DNA from: Aquilaria yunnanensis
Taxonomy: Eukaryota > Streptophyta > Magnoliopsida > Malvales > Thymelaeaceae
Assembly: GCA_039654915.1 (NCBI GenBank)
Contig: CM077593.1
Span: forward strand, 33,326,501 to 33,390,500
Length of the DNA stretch: 64,000 nucleotides
Direction of reading: 5' to 3'
Shown here: positions 33,201 through 45,179 of the stretch, piece by piece
How positions within the stretch are numbered: position 1 is the first letter of the stretch
How the letters are laid out: each line of letters starts with the position of its first letter
Program-made: the position numbers and the translations under genes
The notes under the pieces: model-generated
The model's input: only the letters and a program-made list of their open reading frames with translations
What the model was told of the DNA's origin: nothing
The model's database searches: none

Positions 33201-34200
33201 AGATTTTAACAGAACTGGCTGCAGATGCACTACTACTTTCCATGGCTAAAGGCAACAAGTAAGATGAATTAGAAATTGCATATTATTTTTTAAAAGAAGA
33301 TAATTATGCATTAGATTATTAATAGTAAGGGAAACATCATATTTATATTAATAATTGCTTGAGCATCTTTCATAAACACAAAACTAGAAATGGGGTCTTA
33401 GACTCTCAGCTACTCAGCAAACTTTCTACTAACAATAACATGTGCATATTTCATGATTTCCAACAAAATCATCAGCATTAGCATATTTCAAGAAAAAAAA
33501 AATATAGCATTAATTGAAATTGGAATTAAGAAGCAAACCATTCAACACTTCAACACTACTTAGGTTTAACCAATAAATTAGAAATTTATCATATTCTAAC
33601 CTCAATCCTTCAGCTACAGCTTAAGACACCTTCTGATTGATGAAATGAGCACATAATTTCTACAGAGAGGGAGAGCAATGGAGGAGCACAGCTAGGAGAC
33701 AGAACAAGTGATGAAACCCTCGTAGTGACACACAACAGAGAGATGAGATTGGGGACCGTCAGAGCAAGACACAGCCGGAGAGCCATCTGAAGTACGACTA
33801 CCAGGGGCGCCACCTTGAAGCACATCTAGTGAAGAGGAGTTCACGTACACGAATGAGCAGAATCCAATACGTCTTGAAGCACGTCTGGTCTGGCGAAGTG
33901 GGTAATGATTTTTTGCCCTTTATTTTTGAATTTGGGCTCTGTAGAGCAACCCATTTCAAGAAGCCCATTTCCTATAACCCAAATTTTATAATTTGGGCCA
34001 AATATAAGCCTAAATCCAACATAAATTAATATCACCTAGGATCAGTGGGATCTAATGGTCCTGCCATTTTTACAATTCTATAAGAGATCCAAAATGATCC
34101 CAGGGTGTTAGCAATCCTATTGTGACTTGAAAAGATTTATTCGATCAAGATCATAGGATTGTAGGATCCTATGATCATAATCACGATTTTGACAACCTTG
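30207..34200 (-). mobile_element. hAT DNA transposon F, complete ends, inserted in hAT E
   Basis: The 3,994-bp element has terminal inverted repeats beginning CAAGGTTGTCAA and continuing with ATCG and GGATCCTA-like matches for about 45 bases. It is flanked by the perfect 8-bp duplication TTTACTAC (30,199-30,206 and 34,201-34,208). An 8-bp target duplication is the hAT signature. Transposase is on the minus strand. Short GATC-rich subterminal repeats occur at both ends (30,225-30,300; 34,060-34,180). Its internal frame is broken, so it is now non-autonomous. Confidence 0.95.
30626..33175 (-). pseudogene. hAT transposase of element F (DUF659-type, degenerate)
   Basis: Minus-strand pieces in order: a BED-like zinc finger, KCTYYEMKFTGGIFRFRHHL (33,130-32,930); a DUF659 region with IMNDGWSDRKNWSI, SSIDTSDISKTAEKVF and YAAHCIDLMLEDF (32,634-32,242); a middle part with LIRPGITKFATTYLTL (32,245-31,781); QPIFEIIDEKWQNQLHRPLH (31,680); and the C-terminal dimerisation motif NLTCSSSSCERNWSAFEM (31,340-31,278). 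An intron (donor GTAAGG, acceptor GATTAG) then leads to VHSKKRN and, after a one-base shift in an A run, MNDLVYVMYNLKLRQRQ and an acidic tail to 30,626. The domain order is that of plant hAT transposases. Confidence 0.85.
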
Positions 34201-34973
34201 TTTACTACCCAATTGTGCAAATGGTTTTGATATATTTTTTAAATATTTTTTATGTTTTCTATCAATACAAAGATGAAGAATTTTTAAAAACAACCATCGA
34301 TGCAATGAGAAGCAAATGGCTTGCATATTTCCAAGAAATTCCTCCATTTATTTAATTACATTTGCATCTGACTCGAATGTAAAAATTAGAAGTACATTAT
34401 AGTTACTTATGGCATATTACAACAAATTCTTAGAGCAAGTGCAATATGCACTTAATTATTTTGCTACTGATGACGACCAATTGTGTGAGTTGTGCAAAAT
34501 ATACTTTGTACGCTATTTGGATAAGGCAAGATCTGCAGTGCCTTAGCTAGGTCGTGTTTTAATATTGTTGGCTTTACCATCTTCATCATGTTTCAACCCT
34601 AATTCCCAAATCCTTAAATGCCCCTGAACCACTGCCACGAGATTAGCCGAATGGGATGACTACCTCAACATCTCATTCAAGCAAAAATGAGGAAAACATT
34701 TTAGAATGGTGGAAGAACAAGAGGGTTGGATTCCTTATACTATCCATCATTGCCCAAGAGATTTTGGCCATACCAATCTCAACCATTGCTTTTGAGTTAA
34801 CATTTAGTGATGGCAAAACAATTATGTCAAATAAACTGGTTAGGCTGACACTTATAACTGTTCAGGTATATGTCTGCAACAGCGATTGGGGTATTGCTGC
34901 TTTATGAAAAAATAAGGCAAATATCTTAAGAGTTTCGACAATGACGTGTTGACTGAGATGGAAGACTAATTTT

Positions 34974-36270
34974 TGTAAGGGATCTCTTACTTAATCTGGT
35001 ATGGATATTCCCAAGACTTAATTGGGATTTGGTGGTCCCATACTTAAACACGATTGGCTAAGTCGATACTTGTGTTATATTAAAACATCTCATGCTACTA
35101 GTTGTTTAACCTATGTTAATATAGATGCATGATTTACTTTAGCATGCATAAAGTAATTCAAAAAAAATAAAAAATACTCAAGTTTGCCATGGCATTTATC
35201 GAAGATTTTAAAACACATACCAATGTCATAGAAATGAGTAACTTCAGCTTCAAGTATTAAACTTTATGTACATTAACTCTTGACTTATGTACAACCAAAA
35301 GCATTTTCTAATGTTTACAAATACTAGTGAGTCTTCACATTATGCCCATACTAGACAAGGGCACACATAATTCCTATGTAAATTCAACACCTTAAGATCA
35401 TCAAAAACTTTTCCAACTTGCCTTAAGCTTACTAACAACAACAGTGGGAAAGTGACCATTTACTCGTACGCATTTCTGCCTGAAACTGTATAGCCAAAAA
35501 TTAACTTTGTTAGTACTTTAATAATTTCAAGCCAAAATTTTTTAAATGATTAACATTCTACTAAACTAATACCTACACAAAAGCTTGCAAACAACCCCTC
35601 AGTGGGCACTAGGCCCTCCGGTATCAAAGTCTGCACAAATGTGACACTTAAAGATGTGGGATTTCATAAATTCTTCGTAAAGGATTTAAATACCTGCAAA
35701 TAAAACTTTGGAAAACTATATATGACAATGCATATATATACATCTTAATGTGAGGTCACATGTCTAGAGGTCTTAACTAATGGCCACTAGAAAAAGATTC
35801 AATTGTGCGAACTTGACCTTAACTTAGCCTTAACTATAAGAATGATTTCTTGCCCTAACAAGATTAACTTGCTCTTTATTATGCTTTTCCAAATTGCATA
35901 GGAGTTTACTTAAACTTGGTGGCTTATTTTATTAAGCAAACATAGCTTAATTAAAGTGATTAGAAGTTTAAAACATCTCTTGTTTACCTAGCCCTAACAA
36001 TCTAACTTAAGGTCTTCTTTCTTACGTATGCCTTAAGCCTTTTCTTTGACCACCCCTTAACTCTCCTAAACTATGCTTTAATCTCACCTTAAAAGTGGTT
36101 ATTGGACCTATTCAAAAGCACTATACATCTTAGAAATGTCCAGGAAAGCTAACCAAAGCATTAGAAAGTCAATAGGAAGTCTAGGTCATACAGCCTTAAA
36201 GGGCCAGTGTTGTAACGCTAATAACAACACCACTGCCTAAACCTATCAGCCTAAGCTCAACCCTTCCAAC
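34974..36270 (-). repeat. Left (3') LTR of element G
   Basis: It shares with 40,732-42,035 long matches such as CATGCTACTAGTTGTTTAACC, CATAATTCCTATGTAAATTC, GCCTGAAACTGTATAGCCAA and CTCCGGTATCAAAGT. The quoted runs are allowed small differences. Similarity fades after about 36,270; 36,270-36,640 holds nothing I recognise. Confidence 0.78.
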
Positions 36271-36639
36271 ACTGTAGTGCCAGGCCCGATGCCACGGCAC
36301 TAGGGGCTCTTGCCTGGTGCCCTGCTTCATGCTCCTTGCACGGTTCTTAAACCTTTCTCATGTGTTCTACCCCAAACCACCTTATACTTAATTCTAAACT
36401 TTCCCAATGATACACAACATATCAAATCATCAACTAGACACTTGAATAGACAAAAATATCCCTTGACTAAACCTAAGATCACAAGTAACAAATCCAACAT
36501 GCACACACAAGCACAAGTTCTTCAAACTTGCACCACAATGTAGCAAACTTGTTATAACCTAACTAGCTTTACAATTGTTCAACCAATCAAACTTTTAGGG
36601 CTTGTTATTTAAGGTGGTTAGTGGGAAGGCTATCACAGA

Positions 36640-37330
36640 AAATTTTTCTATGAATCTTCAATAGTACCCTACTAAACCAAGGAAACTCCTTACTTTCTTC
36701 ATAGTAGTTTTCTTCTTCCACTTAATTATAGATTTAACTTTCTCGAGATCTACTGAGAGTCCCTGATCACTAATTATATGCCCAATAAACTTAATCTCTT
36801 CTGACCAAAATTGACACTTAGATAAGTTTGCATACTACTGACTTTCCCTCAGTACTTGCAAAACTATTTTAAGGTGTTCCTCATGGTCATGTGGGGATTG
36901 AGAATAACCAAAATATGATCAATAAATACCTCAACAAACTAATCTAGATATGGTTTGAAAATTCTATTCATGGCATCCATGAACACTATTGAAGCATTTG
37001 TGACTCTGTATGGCATCACAGTATATTTGTAATGTCTATATCGGGTCCTGAGCATAGTCTTCGAAATATCTTCCTCCTTCACTTTTATTTAAAAATAGCC
37101 AAATTTTGGGTCAATCTTTGATAAGACCTTGCACCTTTCAATCTTTCAAATAGGTCACAAATTCTTGGTAATGGGTACTTATTTTTCACCATTACTACAT
37201 TCTATTTCTAGTAATCAATGCATAGCCTCAATGACCCATATGACATACTAGGTTGTATGAACCCTTTCTTAAGTAGTTCTTCCAACTGCTTCTTTAACTC
37301 ATCTATTTCAAGAGTTGACATTCAATATGG
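36640..37330 (-). pseudogene. Reverse transcriptase of element G (degenerate)
   Basis: Reading the minus strand gives, across several stops, FTIIRNLRPI-like remains, CKVLSKIDPKFGYF, KTMLRTRYRHYKYTVMPYGV, TNASIVFMDAMNRIFKPYL and FVEVFIDHILV. This is the gypsy RT palm; the D-D of the active site appears as D-H (FIDHIL). The sequence ends in a YFSVNFGQK-like thumb start before the left LTR side. Confidence 0.75.
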
Positions 37331-37675
37331 GGGTACTAAGATGGGCTCTATACACAACTGTAAGTGGTAGAAAACTCAATATCTATCTTGGGTAGTAAAA
37401 CTTGGTAAACCCACATTGAACACTTTGGCAAATTGGTTGGCCACTAGAATATCTATAATTTCTTCTTCGATAGCCACTCCATTTAGCATGTAGTATTCCT
37501 CCCTTGCACTATAGGTAAGGTATCCAAGATCTTAATGCATGAACGTTTAGCACTTCCTACTAAACCTCCTGTATAGAGCACTTTCAACCTTGACTCAACA
37601 TAAAAGATCACCTTATGGTCTGTGTAATCAGTTTGAGCCCTATGCTTTATTAGCCAATCCATGCCCTACACTATG

Positions 37676-38145
37676 TCACAAGATTCTAAGTCTACAACCC
37701 ACAAAATGACAAGAGAACTTATGGTGTTCTAGTTCTACAAGATAATCCATAGCTAATTCATTAGCCAAAATCAAGTTCTTTTCTACAATTCTAATAAGTT
37801 TCATCTCTGCCATAAACTCTCTTTGTAATTTTAACTTATTCACCAAAGAAAAAGATCTAATAGAAATAATAGCACAGTTGTCAAAAAAAAACTCTAATAC
37901 CATTATTCTGAAACATAACATTACCTTACACCGCAACTGGTTCTTTGACCACTTGGCTTGCTAATGTGAAAAATCAGGGTTGAACTATGAAACTCGTTGG
38001 TGCACTCATTACATTTGGGCCAAAACCATTTCCATGCATTTTTTTGGGTAAATTTCTTGGGTTCTTCAAGCACTACTTTGCATAATGCCCACTTGATTGA
38101 TAAATATTGCAATGATACTTAGTGCCATGATACTTGTGGAACATA
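37676..38145 (-). pseudogene. Zinc knuckle and protease of element G (degenerate)
   Basis: On the minus strand, HCNIYQSSGHYAK near 38,110 resembles a CCHC zinc knuckle with one cysteine changed to tyrosine. About 160 bases further, VFFDNCAIISIRSFSLVNKL occupies the place of the protease turn (usually D-S/T-G-A), with the glycine position lost. The open frame 37,936-37,676 continues the protease fold region. Both are beyond function. Confidence 0.65.
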
Positions 38146-38149
38146 GGGC

Positions 38150-39188
38150 ATGCTCCTTTTTTGTCATTCTTGCCATTCTTGTTTAAGCCTTGGCCTTCTT
38201 CGGTCGTAGGCCTTTTGCCTACACTCTTAATTTGGGCGGTTCCCTAAGACTTGGCACATGTACCCTTAAATCTCAACTCTCCTAATTCTCGTTCTAGGGC
38301 TAAAGCCTTTTGGACCACTTAGTGGTAGCTTTTAATTCTTACTACCACAATGAACTCTCTCAAAATAGGTTTCAATCCATGCAAAAACTTCTTTGCTTTT
38401 AGTTCCCCATTATCAGAAACATGAGGGGCATACCTTATGAGGGAACTAAACTTCTATTCATAATTAGCCACAGACATATCCCCTTAGGTTAGTTACTTGA
38501 ACTCGACCCTCTTTTGGCCTTAGGCAGCTTCATTAATGTACTACCTCCTAAACTTCCTTTTGAATTCTTCCTAGTTAAAGACCTTCCCCTGACATTCTGC
38601 CTTCTTTAGTTCATTCTTCCGTCAAATGGAAGCCTTACCCTTCTAGTAAAAGGGTGCCAACTCTGTTCTTCCCTAAGAGTCTATGTGAGATGTATTAAAA
38701 AGATCTTCTATGATGGAAAACCAATCTTCAGCAACATCGACGTCTCCATTTCCATAGAATGTGGGTGGTCCTAAACCTTTGAACTACGTTAAAAGCTCCA
38801 TCTGCTCAAGTATAACACGTCTTTTTCTCCTCCTTCGAGGATGAACATCCCTTTCAGTGTCTTTATCATCATCACCCTCATCGTCATCCTAATGATCATG
38901 AGCCCGATAATGCCCTTTTTTATTTTATTGTCCAGGTTCAAACTAAAATAGTTCATCTCTTGCACAATGAGAATTTTCTTAGGCATTAGTTCTAGATTCA
39001 TGATCTTGTTGTGATTTCCTTAGAATAGTAGTTATCCTTTTATTCAATTGAGTCAGGTTACTGTTCATACCTTGTAACAACTCAGTAATATTTTTTAACA
39101 TAACTATTACTGGGTCACTTGAACCCTCTGTTAGTATTGTGCCCAAAAGCCAATCATGAGATGATTGTATTTTTGCACATTGAGCCAT
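38150..39188 (-). pseudogene. gag of element G (degenerate)
   Basis: The frame from the ATG at 39,188 reads MAQCAKIQSSHDWLLGTILT and includes a TELLQGMNSNLTQLNKRI heptad stretch. A charged part follows (39,001-38,789), and the gag core is readable only in pieces near 38,700-38,450. It is upstream of the zinc knuckle, as expected. Confidence 0.65.
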
Positions 39189-39228
39189 GATATTTTATTA
39201 AGGCATTAATCCATCAACTATGTATGTT

Positions 39229-40533
39229 GTTTTATTTATGTGTAACATAATAAACATAATTGTAACCCTAGAATAATGATATTCTCAAATGTCCTTGGTC
39301 TAGTATTATTGTGGAGCGGGTTACAATAATACATAACGACTAGCATATGTGGAGACTAATATGAGATATGTAGTCTACATATGGGTACAAGTTGGAGAAC
39401 TTGTGTACTGGACCGACCTTCCATGAGAATGCTACATAGATCATTATATGAGTGTCATAAGTGATTTTCATAGTGATCATGATATATTTAGTCCTTTGAC
39501 CTAAGGTCATCAAGGTTCCCTACATGTGAGTCACATACTTTGATACTTCTCTTTGTTGCTCGTAACTGAGTGAACTTGAAGGAGGTCATTGGGTATGTCA
39601 CATATCATGTGGAGGGATTTGTATGATCAAGATGGGATTTGTCCCTCTTATGTAATGGGAGTGATATCTTCAGGCCGTTTGATAGAGTGAGACTTAGAAA
39701 ATGCATGGCCATGCTCGGATGAGTTGATATACAATATCAATGTCATCAATTTAAGTTAATCTACTCAGTAATCAAGAAACCAAAGACTGTGCTATATGAA
39801 AGTAACACATTCCATGTCTCGTGCCTAGTCTTGATACCTTGGACAAATGGACAATGGCATATATAGGTAATGATCATAAAGGTTTAGTCGAATCATCGAC
39901 AATCTTATCACTTAGGTAGCAATGATGTGTTGCTAGACACCGCTCATTGCTTATTATCATAAATGTGATTTATGATCATTGCCAATGCGGTAAAAGCCTA
40001 TTGAGTTACACACATAGAGCTATTTGGATTATTAGAATGCATGGGCTAATTATTTGGGTTATGGTTTCATGATAATTTCAAGTTAATAATTGGCCCAAAA
40101 GTTGAGCCATTATTAAGCCTGAAATTAAAGCCTAATTGGATTAGGGCTTTGAAACCCATTAGGCTTGGAAGTTGAGTCTTACTATAAATACAACTTTTAG
40201 TGAGAAATTCATAACCTTGCCCTAGCTCCCAAAAGAGACAGTCGCACTCTTCTCTTGCTATTCCTTGGAGGACGCAAGCTAGCACTGTGAACGCAAGAGA
40301 AACAAATCTGCCAAGACATGATGGAACCATGGTGATCCTGAGAGGCTCGTGTGAATACCATAGAGAGCTTGAACGCGTCAACTGTTCAGGTTTTGTGATT
40401 CGACTCTACAGTTAGGTGAGAGATCGTAATCGAAATTAGGTATGAAATTTTTTGAACACTCCATTTCACTTGGATCCTGGAGGGTTTCGGTTAAATTCCG
40501 CTGTGTTTATTTGGCTCCCAAAACCCTACAGCC
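39229..40533. mobile_element. Copia-like solo LTR in element G
   Basis: About 1.3 kb with no coding interrupts the leader of element G. From memory, its sequence (GACCGACCTTCCATGAGAA, TTTAGTCCTTTGACCTAAGG, GAGTGAACTTGAAGGAGGTC, AGAGTGAGACTTAGAAAATG) resembles a common Ty1/copia LTR type of dicots. TCAAC occurs at both edges (39,224-39,228 and 40,534-40,538), which may be the target duplication, although the inner ends are then TA...CC and not TG...CA. A TATA-like ACTATAAATACAAC lies near 40,180, so the LTR reads on the plus strand. Confidence 0.65.
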
Positions 40534-40731
40534 TCAACAAGATTTAGTTCTATACCAATTCCATTTCTAATTCTAGACGTCATACCTGCAACTACAATCA
40601 AAAGACAACCTGGAACAATTCATGGACTAAAACAAAGTCATAACATGACTTGCACAAGACTTCTTAGCTTGACCTCAAACACTTGCCTCTACTATGACTT
40701 TTGCAAGACTTGTAAGCCTTACTTTTACCAC

Positions 40732-41498
40732 TATAAGGACCTCTTACTTAACTCAATAAGGGTATTTCGAGAACCTTTAATTAATCAAGATTTGGTGGTC
40801 CGGCACTTAAATACAATTGGCTAAGTCAGTACTTGTGTTAGATTAAAACTTCTCATGCTACTAGTTGTTTAACCTAGGCCAATATGGATGTATGATTTAC
40901 TTTGGCATGCATATAGTAATTTAAAAAAATTAAAACATTCTAAATTTGTCCATGGAATTTATCAAACATTTTAAAACCCATACTGAAATCATAAAAACAA
41001 GTAACCTAAATCTTTAAGTATCAAACTTTTTGTATGCCAATACTTAACTTATGTACAACCAAAGGTATTTTCCGGTCTTTACAAACACAAGTGAGTCTTT
41101 ACATCATGGTCATACTAGAGACATTCTTAGGCACACATAATTCTTATGTAAATTCAACACCTTGAGATCATCAAAAACTTTTCCCACCTACCTTCAGATC
41201 ACTAACAACAATAGCAGGAAAGTGACCACTTACTTGTGTGCCTTTTTTGCCTGAAACTGTATAGCCAACAATTAACGTAGTTAGCATTGTAATAATTTCA
41301 AGCCAAACTCTTATAATCGATTAATATTCTATTAAAATAATACCTACAACAAAGCCTGCTACTAACCCCTCAGTGAGCATTAGGCTCTCCGGTATCAAAG
41401 TTTGCACAAATGTGACACTTAAAGGGGTGACAATTCATAAATTCTCAATAAGACATTTAAATACCTAAAAATAAAAATTAGGACAAGTATATATAACA

Positions 41499-41533
<35 letters not shown>

Positions 41534-42035
41534 CGTGCATGTGTATCTTAATGTGAGCTCAAATATCCTGAGGTCTTAACTAATGGCCCCTAGAAAAGAG
41601 TTCTACTATGTGAACCCTACCTCAACCTAGTCTTAACTACAAGAATGATTTCTTGCCTTAACAAGATTAACTTGTTCTTTTTTACCTTTACTCACATTGT
41701 AAAGGAGTTTACTTAAACTTGTTGGCCCATCTTATTGTGCAAACAACGCATAATTTAAGTGTTTAGAAGTTTAAAACTTCTCTTACTTACTTAGCACTAA
41801 CAATCTTACTTGTTTCTAACTTAGGCCTTAAGTCTTTTCTTTGACCACCCCTTAACTCTCCTAAAAGATGCTTTAATCTAACTTTAAAAGTTGTTATTGT
41901 ACCTGTTTGAAAGTCCTATAAATATAGGAAGGACCAGGGAAGCTAATTCAAGCATCAGAAAATCCATAGGAAGTCCTGAACATCGGGCATTAAGGGCTAG
42001 GATTATAGTGCCAATGGTGGCACCACTTCCTAAGC
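40732..42035 (-). repeat. Right (5') LTR of element G
   Basis: It aligns to the left LTR from TATAAGGACCTCTTACTTAA onward. It carries a GT run absent from the partner. The flank 40,540-40,731 is the element leader; a TGGTAAAAGTAAGGC stretch just outside the LTR (minus strand) could be a decayed primer site. Confidence 0.75.
41501..41531. repeat. (GT)15 microsatellite inside an LTR
   Basis: Fifteen uninterrupted GT dinucleotides lie in the right LTR of element G. The matching place in the left LTR reads ATGCATATATATACATC, without GT repeats. Confidence 0.95.
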
Positions 42036-42039
42036 TCAA

Positions 42040-45000
42040 GAAAGTTAATTGCACTAAGGAAATAAGCTCACCAAATGGGAAAATGTGGTTACTTGCTTCT
42101 TCAAGCTCAAGAAATTTAATTGCACCAAGAACACTTCAAGAATTGAGTTTCACTGATCAATAATGTTTAAGGAAGAATTTGAGAGCTCTTAGAAAGGGTA
42201 GAGGCATAAGAAAAGAAAAAGTGAGATAAGAAAAATCATCCTTCCAAGTTTATTGTTAATTCCAACCTCAAAATAACACACTAACCCCTTTAGGAACTTA
42301 ACATGTGCTAATTTGGCCGTAGTCTCACACACACTTGCTTTGTTTCTTCTTTCCATACATGAAATTGAACTAGGAATCATAGAAGTACTTTCAAATCCTT
42401 TAATTCCGTATTCTAAATCCATTTATGGTGAAAAAATTGGGGTTTTATCATTAAAATGCAATTTTGCCCTTTTTGATAAAACTGTGCTCAAATGATCACA
42501 TTACATAATTCATACTAAACCATCGTGCTAAAATCATAACTTGGTGCATAAATAAAAATTTTTAAGCTTGAAAATCACACTTATTTTACTTATTTTTCTT
42601 CAATTCATTTAATTTTTATGTAACTATAATTTCAATTGGTTATAGCATTCTTATGGATGATTTCATATGTTCCACACTCACCTCCCTTCGCGTAAGGCTA
42701 CGGGACAAGGCATGTATTGCTTTGTCACATATATCCCAATCTCGACAGGCAGAGCATGTGACTAAACTCAGGGTAAGATTACACCAATTAGACGAAGTAG
42801 TAACATTTCTGTGACTTTACAAATTATTTATAGTCATTTGACTATGTACTAATTTGTATACATTTTTTATTAATTACTTTACATAGGGCCCATGGACTTC
42901 AGGGAAATCTGCAAGCTTGCATTCAACTATTGTTACCACTTTCACAAAATGGAAAAATTATAGGACAATGACCTAAACTTATATGCTTTAATTTTCACCA
43001 CAGTGCATGAATTGTGAAATGTAGAGTATTCAAGAAAAACTATCATAAGTGACCTACATGGTGAAAGCTTGGTACTTAAGAAAGCCTTAATGGATTGCTT
43101 GTTTTTCAAGTAACATATTGACTAAATTGTAAGGTTACAAAGGTTGGGTATTTAATTGCACAAATTTTTAAAGATGTCTATGAAAAGGACATGAATGGAA
43201 TTAAAGAAATTTTTGGGGACCAAAGTGCTTAAGGAGGCAAAGTTCACCATTTATGGCATAATGCCAACTAAGGACCCAAGTGTCCACCTTTTTGTCTAAA
43301 AGCTATAATGACCTTTGACAAGGTAAACGTGATCAAAAACATCATTTTCCAACTCTAAATGTCTAGATATAACATGTACAAGTGTAGACAAAAGTTGCAA
43401 AAATTTACATATATGCCACCAAGGTCAAAATGATGAATAAATGAAGAAAAATTTTCATTTCATTGCCATTTTATCCTCATTTTTGTCCTCTAGCAGCTAA
43501 GGGTTCTTCCTTACACTTTTCCACCATTCTTCATAGCCACCAAACCTTAAGAAAGCAAGAGGAAGTAAGAGAAACCAAAGAAGACATCAAAGAGTGCAAG
43601 AAAACCTAGTTTCAGTTCTATTAGGGTTTTCAAATTTCATAGCAAAGGTAAGGGTTTTCTTAATTTTCTTGAATTTTTTACTATATTTTTAAATATCCAT
43701 AAAGCTAATACCATGCATGGAAGAGAGCAAAAAGCTCAAGGAACCAAGTATAGGTTAAGGGGAAAGAAACATGGCAAGGTTTCAGCCTTAATGTTGTTGT
43801 GCTAAAGAGACAGCTTATGAAGAGAGTAACTAACTAAGACATAAAAGTCTCCTAAGACCAAGAAAAAGCTTGAGAAGGGCTGCCATAGTGATTACATATT
43901 GATTATGTGGATGTTTATAGACTAACCCTAATGTGTTATTGCTACCAACATTACATATGTTTGTTGTTGTTTTTGTTTGTGCATTTGGATGGCTATATTT
44001 ATGTACATGAGATGTGTTTTTTGTTTTATTGTCTTTGGATTTCAAGTGGTACATTGGTATGGAAGACTTTACATTGAAAACCTTTACTAAGTTCTTTATA
44101 AAGAGCTTACTCTCCTTTCTGTCCACATTTCAGGTGATCCTGAAAGAGAGTATTCAAATTAATACTTGTAGTTTGGGTCCCCCTATGAAATTTTAGATAC
44201 ATGAACTTCAATATGTCTAGTATTAAACTGGAGTGTTTTATGATTTTTCGAGCACATTTGCTAATTTTAGTGTTGGTACTTTCTGCCTTACACAGTAGTT
44301 GCCTTTTGAAGTTTTTGTAGTGCATTGCGTTTGTAAGGCTCTCCAAGAAGCTAGTGTATGTAACCAACTAAGCTAGGAAATACGTATAATGCATCTATGC
44401 ATGTAAATATACTGTGGAAGTTTTATGGATGATATTTAAAGTAATGAAGTGATGTTTGAGCATGTATGTGCAATTCTGTCAATTTTGCTACGTATGGGCT
44501 GTTTTAAAGGAAATTATATTCAATGCATATGAAATTGCTCTAAATTCAAAGGAGTGACTTTTCTAAGTGTTTAAGACATGTATGAACCTACCCAAGCTAT
44601 TTTTGCACTTAAAAGTGAAGTGGATGATTTATTTACAAATTTGTATGGGCATTAAGGGAAATTGTTGTTAAGTTTTGATACCCTGTAGTCTAGAAGCCAT
44701 AACTTCATGTGCAATTTGAATTTAACTATGAAATTTTTGCAGCATTTAGAATTCTTTTGTCTGAAGAATTTGGATTTTGAATCACTGGATTTTGTGCCTT
44801 GTAGCCATAAATATGGCCTATTAAAGTTGGCTAAGTTTGCTATGTATTGTTCATATGGCCAATTTTACCCAATTGAGTATAAAATCCATAATTGTAAACT
44901 TAGATAGATTTAATATCTTAAACCTATTTCCCTATGAAGGTTTAAGTGTATTAAAGGGTTTAAAACCTTTGGGGCATAGGAAGACATGAGTAGAATTTAA

Positions 45001-45170
45001 GTTGGACATAGTGTGAAACTTTGGACACTTGAAATGGGCACCTAGTGCAACAAGTGTGTGTGTAACTGTGCAAGTGCATGAAATCTTGCAATGAATGCTA
45101 TAATGACATGAGATGAAGTTTTGACCATTGTCTATGCTACCAATTAAAATTGTATGTGAATATGTGTGTG
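42040..45170. other. AT-rich region without supported genes
   Basis: Short frames only, none with a recognised domain. A stretch at 43,500-43,660 (GCAGCTAAGGGTTCTTCC, then purine-rich AAGAAAGCAAGAGG and a GGTAAGGG donor-like site) looks like the leader of an LTR element, and 42,690-42,790 contains CGTAAGGCTACGGGACAAGG. I could not pair these with an LTR partner. Part of this may be the left portion of the CACTA element ending at 47,046. Confidence 0.4.
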
Positions 45171-45179
45171 ATGATTAGA

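Larger units (their letters stand above)
28460..34908 (+). pseudogene. hAT transposase E (degenerate), split by hAT element F
   Basis: On the plus strand, decayed coding pieces in order: QGQWIHIQDDGGDNDINM (28,550); a BED-type zinc finger with CGKCKHCSKK and LKHYFEIVHND (28,790-28,890); an SRRESIKML-like linker (29,115); an RNase-H-like core with SFDNASNND (29,740) and a cysteine/histidine segment LCHIL (29,835); PTWWN (30,020); and, beyond element F, the C-terminal dimerisation domain at 34,656-34,906 with ILEWWKNKRV, IIAQEILAIPIST and FELTFSDG. Stops and frameshifts are frequent. The stretch 29,170-29,500 is AT-rich with an inverted repeat. The 5' end may lie at 881. Its terminal inverted repeats were not identified. 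Confidence 0.82.
34974..42035 (-). mobile_element. Ty3/gypsy LTR retrotransposon G, minus strand, lacking RNase H and integrase
   Basis: Two diverged direct repeats (34,974-36,270 and 40,732-42,035) flank minus-strand gag, protease and RT. The right LTR could extend to 42,460, where ATGCA is followed by ATTTT, the bases that precede 34,974; I rate that weakly. No RNase H or integrase lies between RT and the left LTR, so these were lost. A copia-like solo LTR is inserted in the gag leader. The element starts about 65 bases after the hAT E coding end, so it may sit in that element's 3' part. Confidence 0.75.

Noticed and set aside
41891..42163. 90-codon plus-strand frame
   Set aside because: It spans the end of the right LTR of G and has no domain.
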